From positions 1 to 64,000 of the forward strand of contig JACDGS010000014.1 in the NCBI GenBank assembly GCA_013821455.1: a stretch of DNA of 64,000 nucleotides. Reading direction: 5' to 3'. Shown piece by piece: positions 17,228 through 26,021 of this stretch (the first letter of the stretch is position 1; each line of letters opens with the position of its first letter). The notes below the pieces were generated by a model. The model saw only the letters and a list, made by a program, of their open reading frames with translations, was not told where the DNA came from and made no database searches. Source of the stretch: Chthoniobacterales bacterium (GTDB taxonomy: Bacteria > Verrucomicrobiota > Verrucomicrobiia > Chthoniobacterales > UBA10450). The position numbers and the translations under genes were made by a program.

Positions 17228-20200
17228 TTAGCGAAAGCGAATGAGATACTTCACCTGCCCGCGAAAGCCCCCGGCCACACCCAAGTCTCCGACCAGGACG
17301 ACACGATCGGTGACCTTATATTTCGCGGTCGCCGTCTGCTCGCCCGTGCGTGGATCGGCGCCGTTAAATTCCACACTCAGCCGGTTAAAGAGCGAGTCAG
17401 TCTTAGGCTCCTCGCCGCCGCCTTTCTTGAAGACCTTTCGGTATAACTCTTTGCCCAGAAGAAGAATCGCGCGCGTCGCCAGGACATTGCCGCCGCCCGT
17501 CAGCTCTTCGCGCGTCGTGCCGGTCGCAAGCAGCGAAATGATTTCTTCCTGCGGCAGAGGAGGCTCGCTGCTGAAAACTGCCTGAGGCGCGTTCGCCGTC
17601 CCGTAGATGTAAACATGGATGGTGTAATCGCGGATAAGCGATTCACCTCGGAGCTCGATCTTCGGGTTCAGCGGATCGTCCGGGTCGAAGTAAAGGAACC
17701 CTAAACGAATCGTTAAGGTGCTGAAGGGTAACGTCGCTTCGAAGCTCTCCAATCTGACCTGGCCTTGTAACTGTGGATGCAATCCGGTGCCCGCGAGTTT
17801 CATGTCGATGATCGCACTCCCAGTCGCGAGATTCCCGCGAATCAAGAATGGATCTTTGCTCTTGATCGCGATGTCGAACTTCCAGTCGCGCAACGGTGGA
17901 TCTGGAAAAGACAAACCCGGCGCGGACGAAGGCGGCTCAGGCAGAGGTGCGGGCCGGCCCGGCAGGCCGATCGGGATGATGTCGATGTTCTTGAGGAAAC
18001 GGCTATTTGTCGTTAGGACCTCGCCGCTGACCGAAGCGCTTTGCAGTGGTCCCACGACCTTGATGTCGGCATCGACCCGCGCGGTCAGGTCGTCATTCCG
18101 CGCGACGAGCACGCTCTTCGCATTCAAGCGCAGATCGAAATTGGGCTCGGTTAATTTCGGAAGTGAGATGCGACCGGAAAGCGTGAAAGGTCCGCCCGCC
18201 AGATCGCCGGCGAAACGATCGAAGTTAAGGACGTTGTCGCGAAAATTAAGGAGCGCTTTGAAGTTCGTTAGGGCAGGAAGCGTCGCGTTCTCAAAACGCG
18301 CCACGTTGATGTTCATATCGGCCGTGCCGCTGAGCGCCGGCTTGGCCACCGTCCCGCCGACATTCACATCAAGGGCAACCGAGCCGTCGAGTTGGCGCAG
18401 TGCAGGCACAAATTCGCGCACGAAATTGATCGAGCTGCGCGGCATCTGCACTTTCGCCTGCACCGGCGTTTGATCGTCGATTTTCTTCTGCGCGATCAAC
18501 TGCGAAAGGTTCAGCGGAACGTGCCCCGCGATTAGGATCGGCTGGACTTTGGCCTGCTGAATTTTGCCGTCGATCTTGAGATCGTTGTTCTGCAAACGCA
18601 GGCCGATGGTGACGCTCGCCGGCTCGAGCTGTTTTGCCGCGTCCGCTCTGAGACTCTGCAATTGCAGATCGAGTGCCGCCTGGATTTGATCGAGCGGGCC
18701 TTGCGCGTCGAGCTTCACGCTGAGTTGCCCGGAGACCGGTGGTTTCGCACCGAAGTCCGTAAAGAGTTTGGCCAAGTCGAGATTTTCCGACTGAAAACTG
18801 ATCGTCACCTTTCCGTTAGGCGGAAAAATTTTCCTGTCGGTGCCGAGATTGCTCCAGACGAATGGGAGTGATGCGTACCCCTTGGCGTATTTCGCTGTGC
18901 CCTGATCGATCTGGATGTTGCTCACCTCCAGGTTGGAGCCTTTGGCTTGCAGGCTCGATTGCAGACTGACTTTGTCGCTCGCCACAAAAACGATCGGCAC
19001 ATCGAGCTGTTGCGGTGTGTAGTGCGCTTCGACTTTCGCCTGCAGATTTTTCATCTCGGCAAAGCGCCCGCGTTCGAGATTGAGCTTAAGGTCGCCGTTG
19101 TTCTTGAAGGTCGCCGCCTCGCCCTGTCCCTGCCAGTTCACGACTAACGAACCGGCGAGAGGCGTCGGTTTCTCCGCCGCCGCAAGCAGCGGCGCGAAGG
19201 CCGAAAGATCAGCCAGGTTCGCCGCTATGGCGCCCGTGTAGGGGAAAGGCTTTTGGAGTTTCACCGTCCCGTTAGCCCTGACGTAATCCTGCTCGTTGAG
19301 CGTTGCGGTGAGGTCGTTCAGATAGACCGTGTTGCCCGCGATCGCGGTCTGCAGGCTCAGTTGCCTAACGAGAAGCTTTTGCGCGGCGATCTGTTGTCCG
19401 GTGAGATCGATCTGTCCACTCGCCACGCCGCCGCGAACATGCACACTGCCGTCGGCTTGCAGCTCGCCGCTGACTTTATTCGCAGCATCGCTCTGCCAGT
19501 AATCGCTCAACTGCGGCGCGCGCAGACTGAACTGGACGTCGGCCGGCTGCTTCATCGCGTCATCGTTAGGCGCGGGCAGCGTGTAGGTCCCGTGCACCAG
19601 CAGGACGTTGTTGTTGCGGGTAATCGTAACGGGATTGAGCGCAACATTCGCGCCGTCGCTTTTCACTTCCGCGGCCACCTGATCGATCACGAAATCGCCG
19701 TAACGCACCTCGTCTAATTGTGCGTGCACGGTCGAGGTCAGCCCTTGATCGAATGGCGCTGCTTCCTTCCCGTTGTCGTTAGGCGGCGGCATTTTCTTCG
19801 TGGCCGAAATGGTCGCAGTTAACTGCTTCACCGTCGCTTGGTCGAAGCCGATCAAGTCCCCTTTTGCGTTCAGCTTGAGGCGGATGATTCCGTTGCCGGT
19901 TTTGAGATTTCCATTCGCCTGCAACGCGCCTGTCGCCGGCGGCGCGAGAAAGCCGGTAAGCTGTTTCAAATCCGGTGCGTCGATCGCAACTTGGAAATCT
20001 CCCGGCGTCCGCCCAAAGCCTTCAACTGTTTTCGGCAGATCGATCGCGCCGTTTAAAGTCACGTGATTCGTCCCTGCGTCGATCCGCGCCTGCTTGAGCG
20101 TCGCGCGACCGTTCGCGGCCACGGCGTCGAGTTTTATGTCGTCGAGCGCGAACCCTCCCTGACGCACATTATCGATGTTGGCGTTGATCGTGCCGTCCCA

Positions 20201-21151
20201 GCTCGAAGGCTCCGCAAGCGATCCGCGCAGATCGATATCCGCGTTCCGGACCGCGCCGGAAAATTCTCCCGGCGAGATGCCGAGAAGCTGCCCGAGTTTG
20301 CCTAACGAAATGTCTTTTGCGTGCAGGTTCGTTCTTGTTTCGTAAGACGAGCCGTTGGCGGAGAGATCGATTCGGCTCGCCACCTCTCCACCGCCCAATG
20401 TGCCTTGCACCTGCAACGCGACTTTCCCCTGCGCGATCTGCGACGCGTCCACGTTGACCGTTTGTAATTTGTTTTCGGGGTCGAGGAGCAGGTTGTGGAG
20501 GTAAAGGTTCTTGTTCGCGTAGGTCGTGCTCGCGGTGATGTCGCTCCAGGTGTTGACGCCCGGAATTTGCAGCCGGTCGATTTTCAGTTCGCCCTCGTGG
20601 TCCGGGTAAAGACCGATGTTGAAATTCTTCACCACGGTGTCGTTAGGCGATCCTTTGATCGTTAGGCTGACATTGTTCACCACCAGCCGCTCCGGAAAAA
20701 ACGTCGGCAGACTTACCTTCTCGTTAGGCTTGGGCGGAGGAGTCGGCGTGGGAATGGGCGCCTTCGAGGGATCCAGAACCGCCGTGACGTTTTGCACTTC
20801 GACGTTTTTCAGAAAACCCGACATCCCGTGAAAAGCGAGTGCTGGCAGGCTGTATTCGGCGTGAATGCGATCGGCGTTGAGCGACTGGACCGCGGAAGGT
20901 CCGGTCGCCGTCGCGTGCACATTGCGCAAAGTGATTCCGCCGAGCACGCCCCCTTCGACGCGAAAATCCAGCTTCAGGTTTCGCCCCGCCGCGACCTTGA
21001 CCGCAACGGAGTGCACGACCGCACGCAGGATCGGTCCGTGCAAAAGGGCCAGGAGCAGAAAAACGACGGCAAGCCCAAGGAGGGTCGAGCGAATCCATTT
21101 TCTGCCACGGCGCGGCTTGGCGTTCGCTTCGGGGTCGGGCACGAGTGGCAT
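17228..21151 (-). CDS. TamB-like translocation/assembly protein (DUF490/AsmA-like)
   Basis: 1307 residues. One N-terminal membrane anchor (about residues 20-45) and then a very long periplasmic beta-rich body of AsmA/TamB type. The C-terminal DUF490 domain is clear: R-L-G-F-L-Y-F-D-P-D-D-P, I-Y-G-T-A-N-A-P and E-E-I-I-S-L-L-A-T-G. Such proteins form a hydrophobic groove between the membranes for lipid or OMP transfer. A proline-rich segment lies near residue 130. The coding frame tolerates nine or more copies of the dispersed 9-mer, read mainly as P-N-D/E and L-T. The stop abuts the TamA-like start. Confidence 0.9.
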   Translation of the reverse strand: MPLVPDPEANAKPRRGRKWIRSTLLGLAVVFLLLALLHGPILRAVVHSVAVKVAAGRNLKLDFRVEGGVLGGITLRNVHATATGPSAVQSLNADRIHAEYSLPALAFHGMSGFLKNVEVQNVTAVLDPSKAPIPTPTPPPKPNEKVSLPTFFPERLVVNNVSLTIKGSPNDTVVKNFNIGLYPDHEGELKIDRLQIPGVNTWSDITASTTYANKNLYLHNLLLDPENKLQTVNVDASQIAQGKVALQVQGTLGGGEVASRIDLSANGSSYETRTNLHAKDISLGKLGQLLGISPGEFSGAVRNADIDLRGSLAEPSSWDGTINANIDNVRQGGFALDDIKLDAVAANGRATLKQARIDAGTNHVTLNGAIDLPKTVEGFGRTPGDFQVAIDAPDLKQLTGFLAPPATGALQANGNLKTGNGIIRLKLNAKGDLIGFDQATVKQLTATISATKKMPPPNDNGKEAAPFDQGLTSTVHAQLDEVRYGDFVIDQVAAEVKSDGANVALNPVTITRNNNVLLVHGTYTLPAPNDDAMKQPADVQFSLRAPQLSDYWQSDAANKVSGELQADGSVHVRGGVASGQIDLTGQQIAAQKLLVRQLSLQTAIAGNTVYLNDLTATLNEQDYVRANGTVKLQKPFPYTGAIAANLADLSAFAPLLAAAEKPTPLAGSLVVNWQGQGEAATFKNNGDLKLNLERGRFAEMKNLQAKVEAHYTPQQLDVPIVFVASDKVSLQSSLQAKGSNLEVSNIQIDQGTAKYAKGYASLPFVWSNLGTDRKIFPPNGKVTISFQSENLDLAKLFTDFGAKPPVSGQLSVKLDAQGPLDQIQAALDLQLQSLRADAAKQLEPASVTIGLRLQNNDLKIDGKIQQAKVQPILIAGHVPLNLSQLIAQKKIDDQTPVQAKVQMPRSSINFVREFVPALRQLDGSVALDVNVGGTVAKPALSGTADMNINVARFENATLPALTNFKALLNFRDNVLNFDRFAGDLAGGPFTLSGRISLPKLTEPNFDLRLNAKSVLVARNDDLTARVDADIKVVGPLQSASVSGEVLTTNSRFLKNIDIIPIGLPGRPAPLPEPPSSAPGLSFPDPPLRDWKFDIAIKSKDPFLIRGNLATGSAIIDMKLAGTGLHPQLQGQVRLESFEATLPFSTLTIRLGFLYFDPDDPLNPKIELRGESLIRDYTIHVYIYGTANAPQAVFSSEPPLPQEEIISLLATGTTREELTGGGNVLATRAILLLGKELYRKVFKKGGGEEPKTDSLFNRLSVEFNGADPRTGEQTATAKYKVTDRVVLVGDLGVAGGFRGQVKYLIRFR

Positions 21152-21241
21152 ATTCTAAGAGCGAAGCATGAAATCTCAACGGTACAGATGCGGGTTTCGC
21201 TCCGCTAGACGAACTCGACGCGCCGTCTAATTTGCCTCGCT

Positions 21242-21898
21242 TTGACGCCGGAAAAATTCTTCGATTACCTGGAAGGAAAACTGCCGCCGCAGGAGCGGGA
21301 AAATCTCGAGCGTGCGCTCATCGCCGACCCCGAATTGCAGCAGCAATTCTCCACCGCGCGCCAGGTGCATCGCGGGCTGCAACGCGACGAACACCAATCT
21401 TCCGCGACCACCCGCGCCGGTAATCGCGGGCGGCAGGTAGCAGCCGCCTTTGCCGTGCTCGTCGCGCTAAATGTCGCGATCGGCTTGATCTATATTTTCC
21501 ACCTGAAGAAGCCGAATGAGCAGGTGCAAAAAGCGCGCGAAGAAGCGCTCCGTCATCAACTGCAAAGCTCGGTCGAAAAATCAGCCGCGGCGGCTTTTCC
21601 AGCGCCGATAATTGGCATAGAGCAAATCGCCCTGTCAGCGCCGAAGGAGAGACAGGAGAGCATCGCGAAGACAATTATTGACGCCGCGAACAAAGCCGGC
21701 GGCTCGGGCACGAAAGGCTTGCCTAACGACAAGGGTTTCAGCGTGCTCGTGATCGTGCCGGCCTCCGCCGAAGCGGCTTTCCGGCAAACGCTGGCCACGC
21801 TCGGCGGACCATCCCCCGCCCCGGCCAGCGCGAGTTCCGCTTCGTCGCCTAACGAGCCGGTCCGTTTGGAAATCTTGCTCTCCGCGCCCGCGCCGTGA
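21242..21898 (+). CDS. Anti-sigma-factor-like membrane protein
   Basis: A 218-residue protein starting at TTG (21242); no ATG fits. Residues 1-45 (F-F-D-Y-L-E-G-K-L, then D-P-E-L-Q-Q-Q-F) resemble the helical cytoplasmic domain of anti-sigma factors but lack the zinc-binding H-x3-C-x2-C. One membrane helix lies at about 66-88, followed by a periplasmic part. No sigma factor is adjacent, so the partner is unknown. The stop overlaps the next start in GTGA. Confidence 0.55.
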   Translation: MTPEKFFDYLEGKLPPQERENLERALIADPELQQQFSTARQVHRGLQRDEHQSSATTRAGNRGRQVAAAFAVLVALNVAIGLIYIFHLKKPNEQVQKAREEALRHQLQSSVEKSAAAAFPAPIIGIEQIALSAPKERQESIAKTIIDAANKAGGSGTKGLPNDKGFSVLVIVPASAEAAFRQTLATLGGPSPAPASASSASSPNEPVRLEILLSAPAP

Positions 21899-22542
21899 TC
21901 GCGGTCACTTTCGCGCTGCCTAACGAGAGTCGCGATTTCGTCCGGTTACTCGCGCGCGGGAACCACGAGGTCGTCATTCTCCACACCGGCGTTGGCCAGA
22001 AAATCACCCGCGAACGGATCGAGCCGTTTCTCGCGCAGCATCGGGTCGATTCTCTCATCAGCAGCGGCTTCGCCGGCGGGACCGCGCCATTGTTAGGCGT
22101 GGGAGATTTACTTCTCGCAGAAAATTTTTCGGATCCCGTTATGCTCGAGAACGCGCGCGAATTGCTCATCGCTCACGTGGGCAAACTGGCGACCGCGGAG
22201 AGCGTGATCGAAACCGAAGAGGCGCGCGACAAGTTCGCGAGCGAACAGGGCGCACTGGCTGTCGATATGGAAACCGCCGTGATCGCGCAGGCCTGCGCGG
22301 CGCGGAAATTGCCCATGCTTTCGTTGCGCGTGATCAGCGACACGGCCGCCGCGCCTTTCCCAGCGCCGGCCTCCGTGCTCTTCAGTCTCGCGCGGCAAAA
22401 AACAGAGCCGCTCGCCCTCGCGAAGCATCTCGCGCGGCATCCGAGCGCCGTCGTTAGGCTGAGCCGTTTCGCGCGTCAGATCTCCAGCGCCCGCAACAGC
22501 CTAACGAACGCCCTCACCGTCCTCGTGCGCGAGCTGCGGTAG
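21895..22542 (+). CDS. Nucleoside phosphorylase / MTA-SAH nucleosidase-like protein
   Basis: A 215-residue PNP_UDP_1-fold protein starting at GTG inside the GTGA overlap with the upstream gene. Visible features: H-T-G-V-G near residue 30, S-S-G-F-A-G-G near 58 (the family S-x-G-x-A-G), V-D-M-E-T-A near 123 (ribose-binding Met-Glu) and R-V-I-S-D-T-A near 142 (catalytic Asp). It cleaves an N-glycosidic bond of a nucleoside or a related compound; hopanoid-type phosphorylases share this size. The substrate cannot be read. Confidence 0.8.
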   Translation: MIAVTFALPNESRDFVRLLARGNHEVVILHTGVGQKITRERIEPFLAQHRVDSLISSGFAGGTAPLLGVGDLLLAENFSDPVMLENARELLIAHVGKLATAESVIETEEARDKFASEQGALAVDMETAVIAQACAARKLPMLSLRVISDTAAAPFPAPASVLFSLARQKTEPLALAKHLARHPSAVVRLSRFARQISSARNSLTNALTVLVRELR

Positions 22543-22559
22543 GAAGTCAGTCTCTTCCG

Positions 22560-23459
22560 CTACGCCGCCGGTTCCACATGCACGAGCACATCGGCGATGC
22601 GCGCGTCCGTCCGCCGGATCGCATCCTTCACCGCGTGCGCGATGGTATGCCCGTCGCGTACCGAAATCGTCTCCTTCACCCCCACGTGGAGATCGACGTA
22701 AAACGACAGCCCCATCTTGCGCACCAGGCATTTCTCGACATTCAAAACGCCCGGCACATTCGCCGCCGCCGCACAAACTCTCTCGACAATTTTTCCGCGC
22801 GGCGCCGTATCCATGATCTCCTGCAGCGACGGCTTAAGCAGGCGATAGCCGTTCGCGCCGATGAGCGCGCAGGCGAAAAGCGCCGCCCAGGCATCCGCGC
22901 TCTGCCACGCCGGTCCCCCGATGAGGGCGATGGAAATGCCGATAAAAGCCGCGATCGAAGTCAGCGCGTCGGTGCGATGATGCCACGCATCCGTTTGCAC
23001 CGCGGTGCTCTCGATATTCCGTCCAAAACGGATCACCGCGCGATAGAGCAGCTCTTTCACCACGACCACGGCGACCAGCACAATCAGCGTGAAAGACTTC
23101 GGGCTATGATGTGGCTGGAAAATTTCGTACGCGCTCCGCCCCGCGAGCCCCAAGGCGGCCGCGAGCACGCCTAACGACACCACAATGGCCGCGACCGGCT
23201 CGGCTTTGCCGTGACCGTAGGGATGTGTTTCGTCCGGCGGACGCGCGGCCAATTTTAGCCCACCCCAAATGATGGCCGAGCCCGCGATGTCGAGACCGGA
23301 TTCAATTCCATCGGCGATGAGCACGTAGGAATTGCCGAGCAAACCGGCGGCGATTTTCGCGCTCGCGAGGATGAAATTCACCACCATGCCGACGAGCGCG
23401 AGACGCGCGCCGGAGCGGAGATTGCCGGCGGGAGTGTTCGCGGTAGGATGCGAGGCCAT
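22560..23459 (-). CDS. Cation diffusion facilitator family transporter
   Basis: About 299 residues from the ATG at 23459 (a longer frame to 23501 would overlap the divergent neighbour). Six membrane helices occupy residues about 15-205. The metal sites show as A-D-G-I-E-S-G-L-D in helix 2, the H-P-Y-G-H-G-K loop and H-H-R-T-D-A-L-T-S in helix 5. A cytoplasmic ferredoxin-like dimerisation domain ends the protein (Y-V-D-L-H-V-G-V, D-V-L-V-H-V-E-P). It exports Zn, Fe, Mn or Co by proton antiport; the metal is undetermined. Its start is only three bases from the divergent reductase start, so each promoter must lie in the other gene. Confidence 0.92.
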   Translation of the reverse strand: MASHPTANTPAGNLRSGARLALVGMVVNFILASAKIAAGLLGNSYVLIADGIESGLDIAGSAIIWGGLKLAARPPDETHPYGHGKAEPVAAIVVSLGVLAAALGLAGRSAYEIFQPHHSPKSFTLIVLVAVVVVKELLYRAVIRFGRNIESTAVQTDAWHHRTDALTSIAAFIGISIALIGGPAWQSADAWAALFACALIGANGYRLLKPSLQEIMDTAPRGKIVERVCAAAANVPGVLNVEKCLVRKMGLSFYVDLHVGVKETISVRDGHTIAHAVKDAIRRTDARIADVLVHVEPAA

Positions 23460-23462
23460 CGG

Positions 23463-24455
23463 ATGAGCCGCAGTATTAAAGCCATAGTTTATCGGGCGCA
23501 CGGAAAACCGGCGGAGGTTTTGCGCCTGGAAGAGCAGGAGCTGCCGTCGTTAGGCGAGAATGAGGCACTCGTTAGGCTGCGTGCCGCGCCGATCAACCCG
23601 GCCGACCTGAACGCGATCGAAGGCAAATATCCGGTGCGGCCGACACTGCCGGCGACGCCGGGATTCGAAGGCGCGGGCGTGGTCGAAGAAGTTGGTCCCG
23701 CGGTTCGAAATTTGAAGGCCGGCACGCAGGTGATTTTGCCGCACGACCTCGGGACGTGGCGCGAAGCCGCCGTCGTCGCGGCGGACAAGCTCGTGGCCGT
23801 GCCTAACGACATCGCGCCGGAACAGGCCGCGATGTTGAAGATCAATCCCACGACCGCGTGGCGCATGCTGCACGACTTCGTTAGGCTGAAACCGGGCGAC
23901 TGGGTTATCCAGAACGCGGCCAATTCCGCGGCCGGCCGGGCCGTCATCCAGATCGCGCGTGAGTTGGGTTATCGGACGGTGAATGTCGTTAGACGAAAGG
24001 AGCTCGTCGAAGAACTGCGCGTGGCAGGCGGCGACGTCGTCCTGCTCGACGATGACGAACTGCGCGACGCGGTCGCCGCCGCTACTGAACGTGCGCCGAT
24101 CCGGCTCGCCTTGAACGCCGTCGGTGGAGAGAGCGCGCTGCGCCTCGCTAAAATCGTCGCACCCGAAGCGACCATCGTCACCTATGGCGCGATGAGCTTG
24201 AAGCCCCTAACGATACCTAACGGATTGCTTATCTTCAAAAACCTTCGCTTCACCGGCTTCTGGGTGAACAAATGGTATGAGCAGACCGCAACCGCTGAGC
24301 GCGACGAAACTTTCGCGCGTCTCTTCGACCTCGCGCAGCGCGGCCTTCTCCAGACGAAAATCGAGCGCAGCTATTCGTTAGGCGAATTTCCCGAAGCAAC
24401 CGCCCGCGCCGCGGAAGGAAAACGCGACGGTAAAGTTCTTTTCCGCGGCGCTTAA
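23463..24455 (+). CDS. MDR-family enoyl reductase (MECR/ETR-like)
   Basis: About 330 residues from the ATG at 23463. It is a zinc-independent medium-chain reductase resembling mitochondrial trans-2-enoyl-CoA/ACP reductase: N-P-A-D-L-N-A-I-E-G-K-Y, P-G-F-E-G-A-G-V-V, W-V-I-Q-N-A-A-N-S-A-A-G-R in the NADPH fold, and K-N-L-R-F-T-G-F-W-V near the C-terminus. The expected reaction is NADPH-dependent reduction of a 2-enoyl thioester in fatty acid synthesis. Five exact copies of the dispersed 9-mer lie in the frame. Confidence 0.87.
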   Translation: MSRSIKAIVYRAHGKPAEVLRLEEQELPSLGENEALVRLRAAPINPADLNAIEGKYPVRPTLPATPGFEGAGVVEEVGPAVRNLKAGTQVILPHDLGTWREAAVVAADKLVAVPNDIAPEQAAMLKINPTTAWRMLHDFVRLKPGDWVIQNAANSAAGRAVIQIARELGYRTVNVVRRKELVEELRVAGGDVVLLDDDELRDAVAAATERAPIRLALNAVGGESALRLAKIVAPEATIVTYGAMSLKPLTIPNGLLIFKNLRFTGFWVNKWYEQTATAERDETFARLFDLAQRGLLQTKIERSYSLGEFPEATARAAEGKRDGKVLFRGA

Positions 24456-24473
24456 GAAGAGCGACGAAGTTCT

Positions 24474-24592
24474 GTCATCCCGAGCGGAGCCGCAGGCGAA
24501 GTCGAGGGATCCCGATGAGTTTCTGGAAAGCGGCGCTTCAGGGAAATTCCACGGGATCCCTCGACTTCGCCTACGGCTCCGCTCGGGAAGAC
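24474..24592. repeat. GTCATCCCGAGCG palindromic repeat, third copy
   Basis: It starts GTCATCCCGAGCGGAGCCGC and ends with the complementary GGCTCCGCTCGGGA near 24592, with GTCGAGGGATCCC and GGGATCCCTCGAC inside. Same family as 12186-12352 and 13627-13740. Confidence 0.85.
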
Positions 24593-24723
24593 GGGCTTAC
24601 TTTTGCCTCCTCCCAGAAATCATTCAGCGTGAATTGCGTCCGCTCGTGTTGGCACCGCTGTGCGAAGCCTGGGACACGCACTCGACGATTTGCCGAAGGC
24701 TCGCGCGCAAGCTTCTTTGCCTG

Positions 24724-25518
24724 ATGAAATTTCGCGCGCTTACACTTTCGCTTCTTCTGGCATCGTTAGGCACATCCGTCTCGCAGGCGCAGGATTGGGC
24801 GCGGAAAGAGCTGAATAAATCGCCGCGCCATCACGAATGGGTCGATCTCAAACACGATGGCCGGACGGTGAAAGCCTTCATCGCCTTCCCCGAAGTGAAA
24901 GGAAAAGCGCCGGCCGTGCTCATCATCCACGAGATTTTTGGCCTAACGGATTGGGCGAAAAATCTCGCCGATGAAATAGCCGCCGCCGGCTATATCGCGA
25001 TCGCGCCCGATCTCCTGACTGAGCCCGGGAAAGACACCCAGAGTTATCCCGATCAGGAGGCGGCGATCAAAGCGGTCTCGGCTTTGCAGGCCGCGCGCGT
25101 TTTTCCCGATCTCGATGCTGCGGCCGATTACGTGACGAAATTGCCGGCGTGCGACGGGACGGTTTCGGTCACCGGTTTTTGCTGGGGCGGCGGCTGGTCT
25201 TTCGGTTATGCCAATCATAATCCGAAGTTGAAAGCGGCGTTTGTTTTCTACGGAACCGGTCCCGCAGAGAAAGGCGAGGCGGAGAACATCAAGTGCCCGC
25301 TTTACGGCTTCTACGGCGAGGAGGACGCGCGCATCGGCGCGACCATTCCCGCGACGACGGAAGTCATGAAGTCGTTAGGCAAAACCTACGAGCCGGTGAC
25401 TTACGCCGGCGCGGGTCACGGTTTCATGCGCGCGGGCGAAGCGCCCGACGCCAAACCGGCCAATCGCAAAGCGCGCGACGATGCGTGGGCACGTTGGAAG
25501 TTGCTCCTGAAAAAATAG
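24724..25518 (+). CDS. Secreted dienelactone hydrolase family protein
   Basis: The ATG at 24724 gives a signal peptide (MKFRALTLSLLLASLG, cleavage after SQA). The alpha/beta-hydrolase core follows: H-E-I-F-G-L oxyanion-side loop, the nucleophile elbow G-F-C-W-G-G with Cys in place of Ser as in true dienelactone hydrolases, an Asp in G-E-E-D-A-R, and the His in A-G-H-G-F. About 264 residues in all. The export signal means it acts in the periplasm or outside; its substrate is unknown. Confidence 0.87.
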   Translation: MKFRALTLSLLLASLGTSVSQAQDWARKELNKSPRHHEWVDLKHDGRTVKAFIAFPEVKGKAPAVLIIHEIFGLTDWAKNLADEIAAAGYIAIAPDLLTEPGKDTQSYPDQEAAIKAVSALQAARVFPDLDAAADYVTKLPACDGTVSVTGFCWGGGWSFGYANHNPKLKAAFVFYGTGPAEKGEAENIKCPLYGFYGEEDARIGATIPATTEVMKSLGKTYEPVTYAGAGHGFMRAGEAPDAKPANRKARDDAWARWKLLLKK

Positions 25519-25523
25519 CGTCG

Positions 25524-25727
25524 TTAGGCGCGCCCGCGCCAAAGCGCGGCGTCCACGATCGACCAGAGATGGACCAGCCAGCCGAGCAGGAAAATCCATA
25601 ACACACCGGCGAGACAAAACTGAATAATCGCCATGAAGAGTCGCCCTTGCAGCAACTGCCCGAGCCCGGGAATGAAGAAACTGCAAAGCGCTGCGACGAC
25701 GTTGCCGGTCGAACCTTGTCCTGCCAT
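25524..25727 (-). CDS. Small TM2-like membrane protein
   Basis: 67 residues from the ATG at 25727. It has two hydrophobic helices around the P-G-L-G-Q-L-L-Q-G-R turn that marks TM2-type proteins, and ends in W-S-I-V-D-A-A. The convergent hydrolase ends five bases away and a copy of the dispersed 9-mer overlaps the 3' end. Function unknown. Confidence 0.7.
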   Translation of the reverse strand: MAGQGSTGNVVAALCSFFIPGLGQLLQGRLFMAIIQFCLAGVLWIFLLGWLVHLWSIVDAALWRGRA

Positions 25728-25780
25728 GAGAGAAATTCCGCCAGTCCGCGCGAAGCGCAAATCCGCGGCCTAACGAGAAG

Positions 25781-25854
25781 CGCGCCCGTGAGGATTCGAA
25801 CCTCAAACCTTCTGATCCGTAGTCAGATGCTCTATCCAGTTGAGCTACGGGCGC
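25781..25854 (-). tRNA. tRNA-Arg (anticodon ACG)
   Basis: A complete cloverleaf on the minus strand: acceptor GCGCCCG (25854-25848) paired with CGGGCGC, D arm AGCTCAACTGGATAGAGC, anticodon loop CTACGGA with anticodon ACG, T arm GGTTCGAATCC, discriminator G at 25781. CCA is not encoded. The dispersed motif lies just downstream at 25768-25776. Confidence 0.95.
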
Positions 25855-26021
25855 TCGATTTGTGAGGCGCTACCAGAACATCTGATTCTTTGTCGTGCAA
25901 CCCTGCGCGGATGCCGGGAGAAAGTTGAGACTTGCCGCTTGCCACTGGAGAATCCGAGGCGCCCGCGTATTCTCCTGCGCCACGAAATGACTTCCATTCG
26001 CCTAACGACTTTTCGCTTTTT

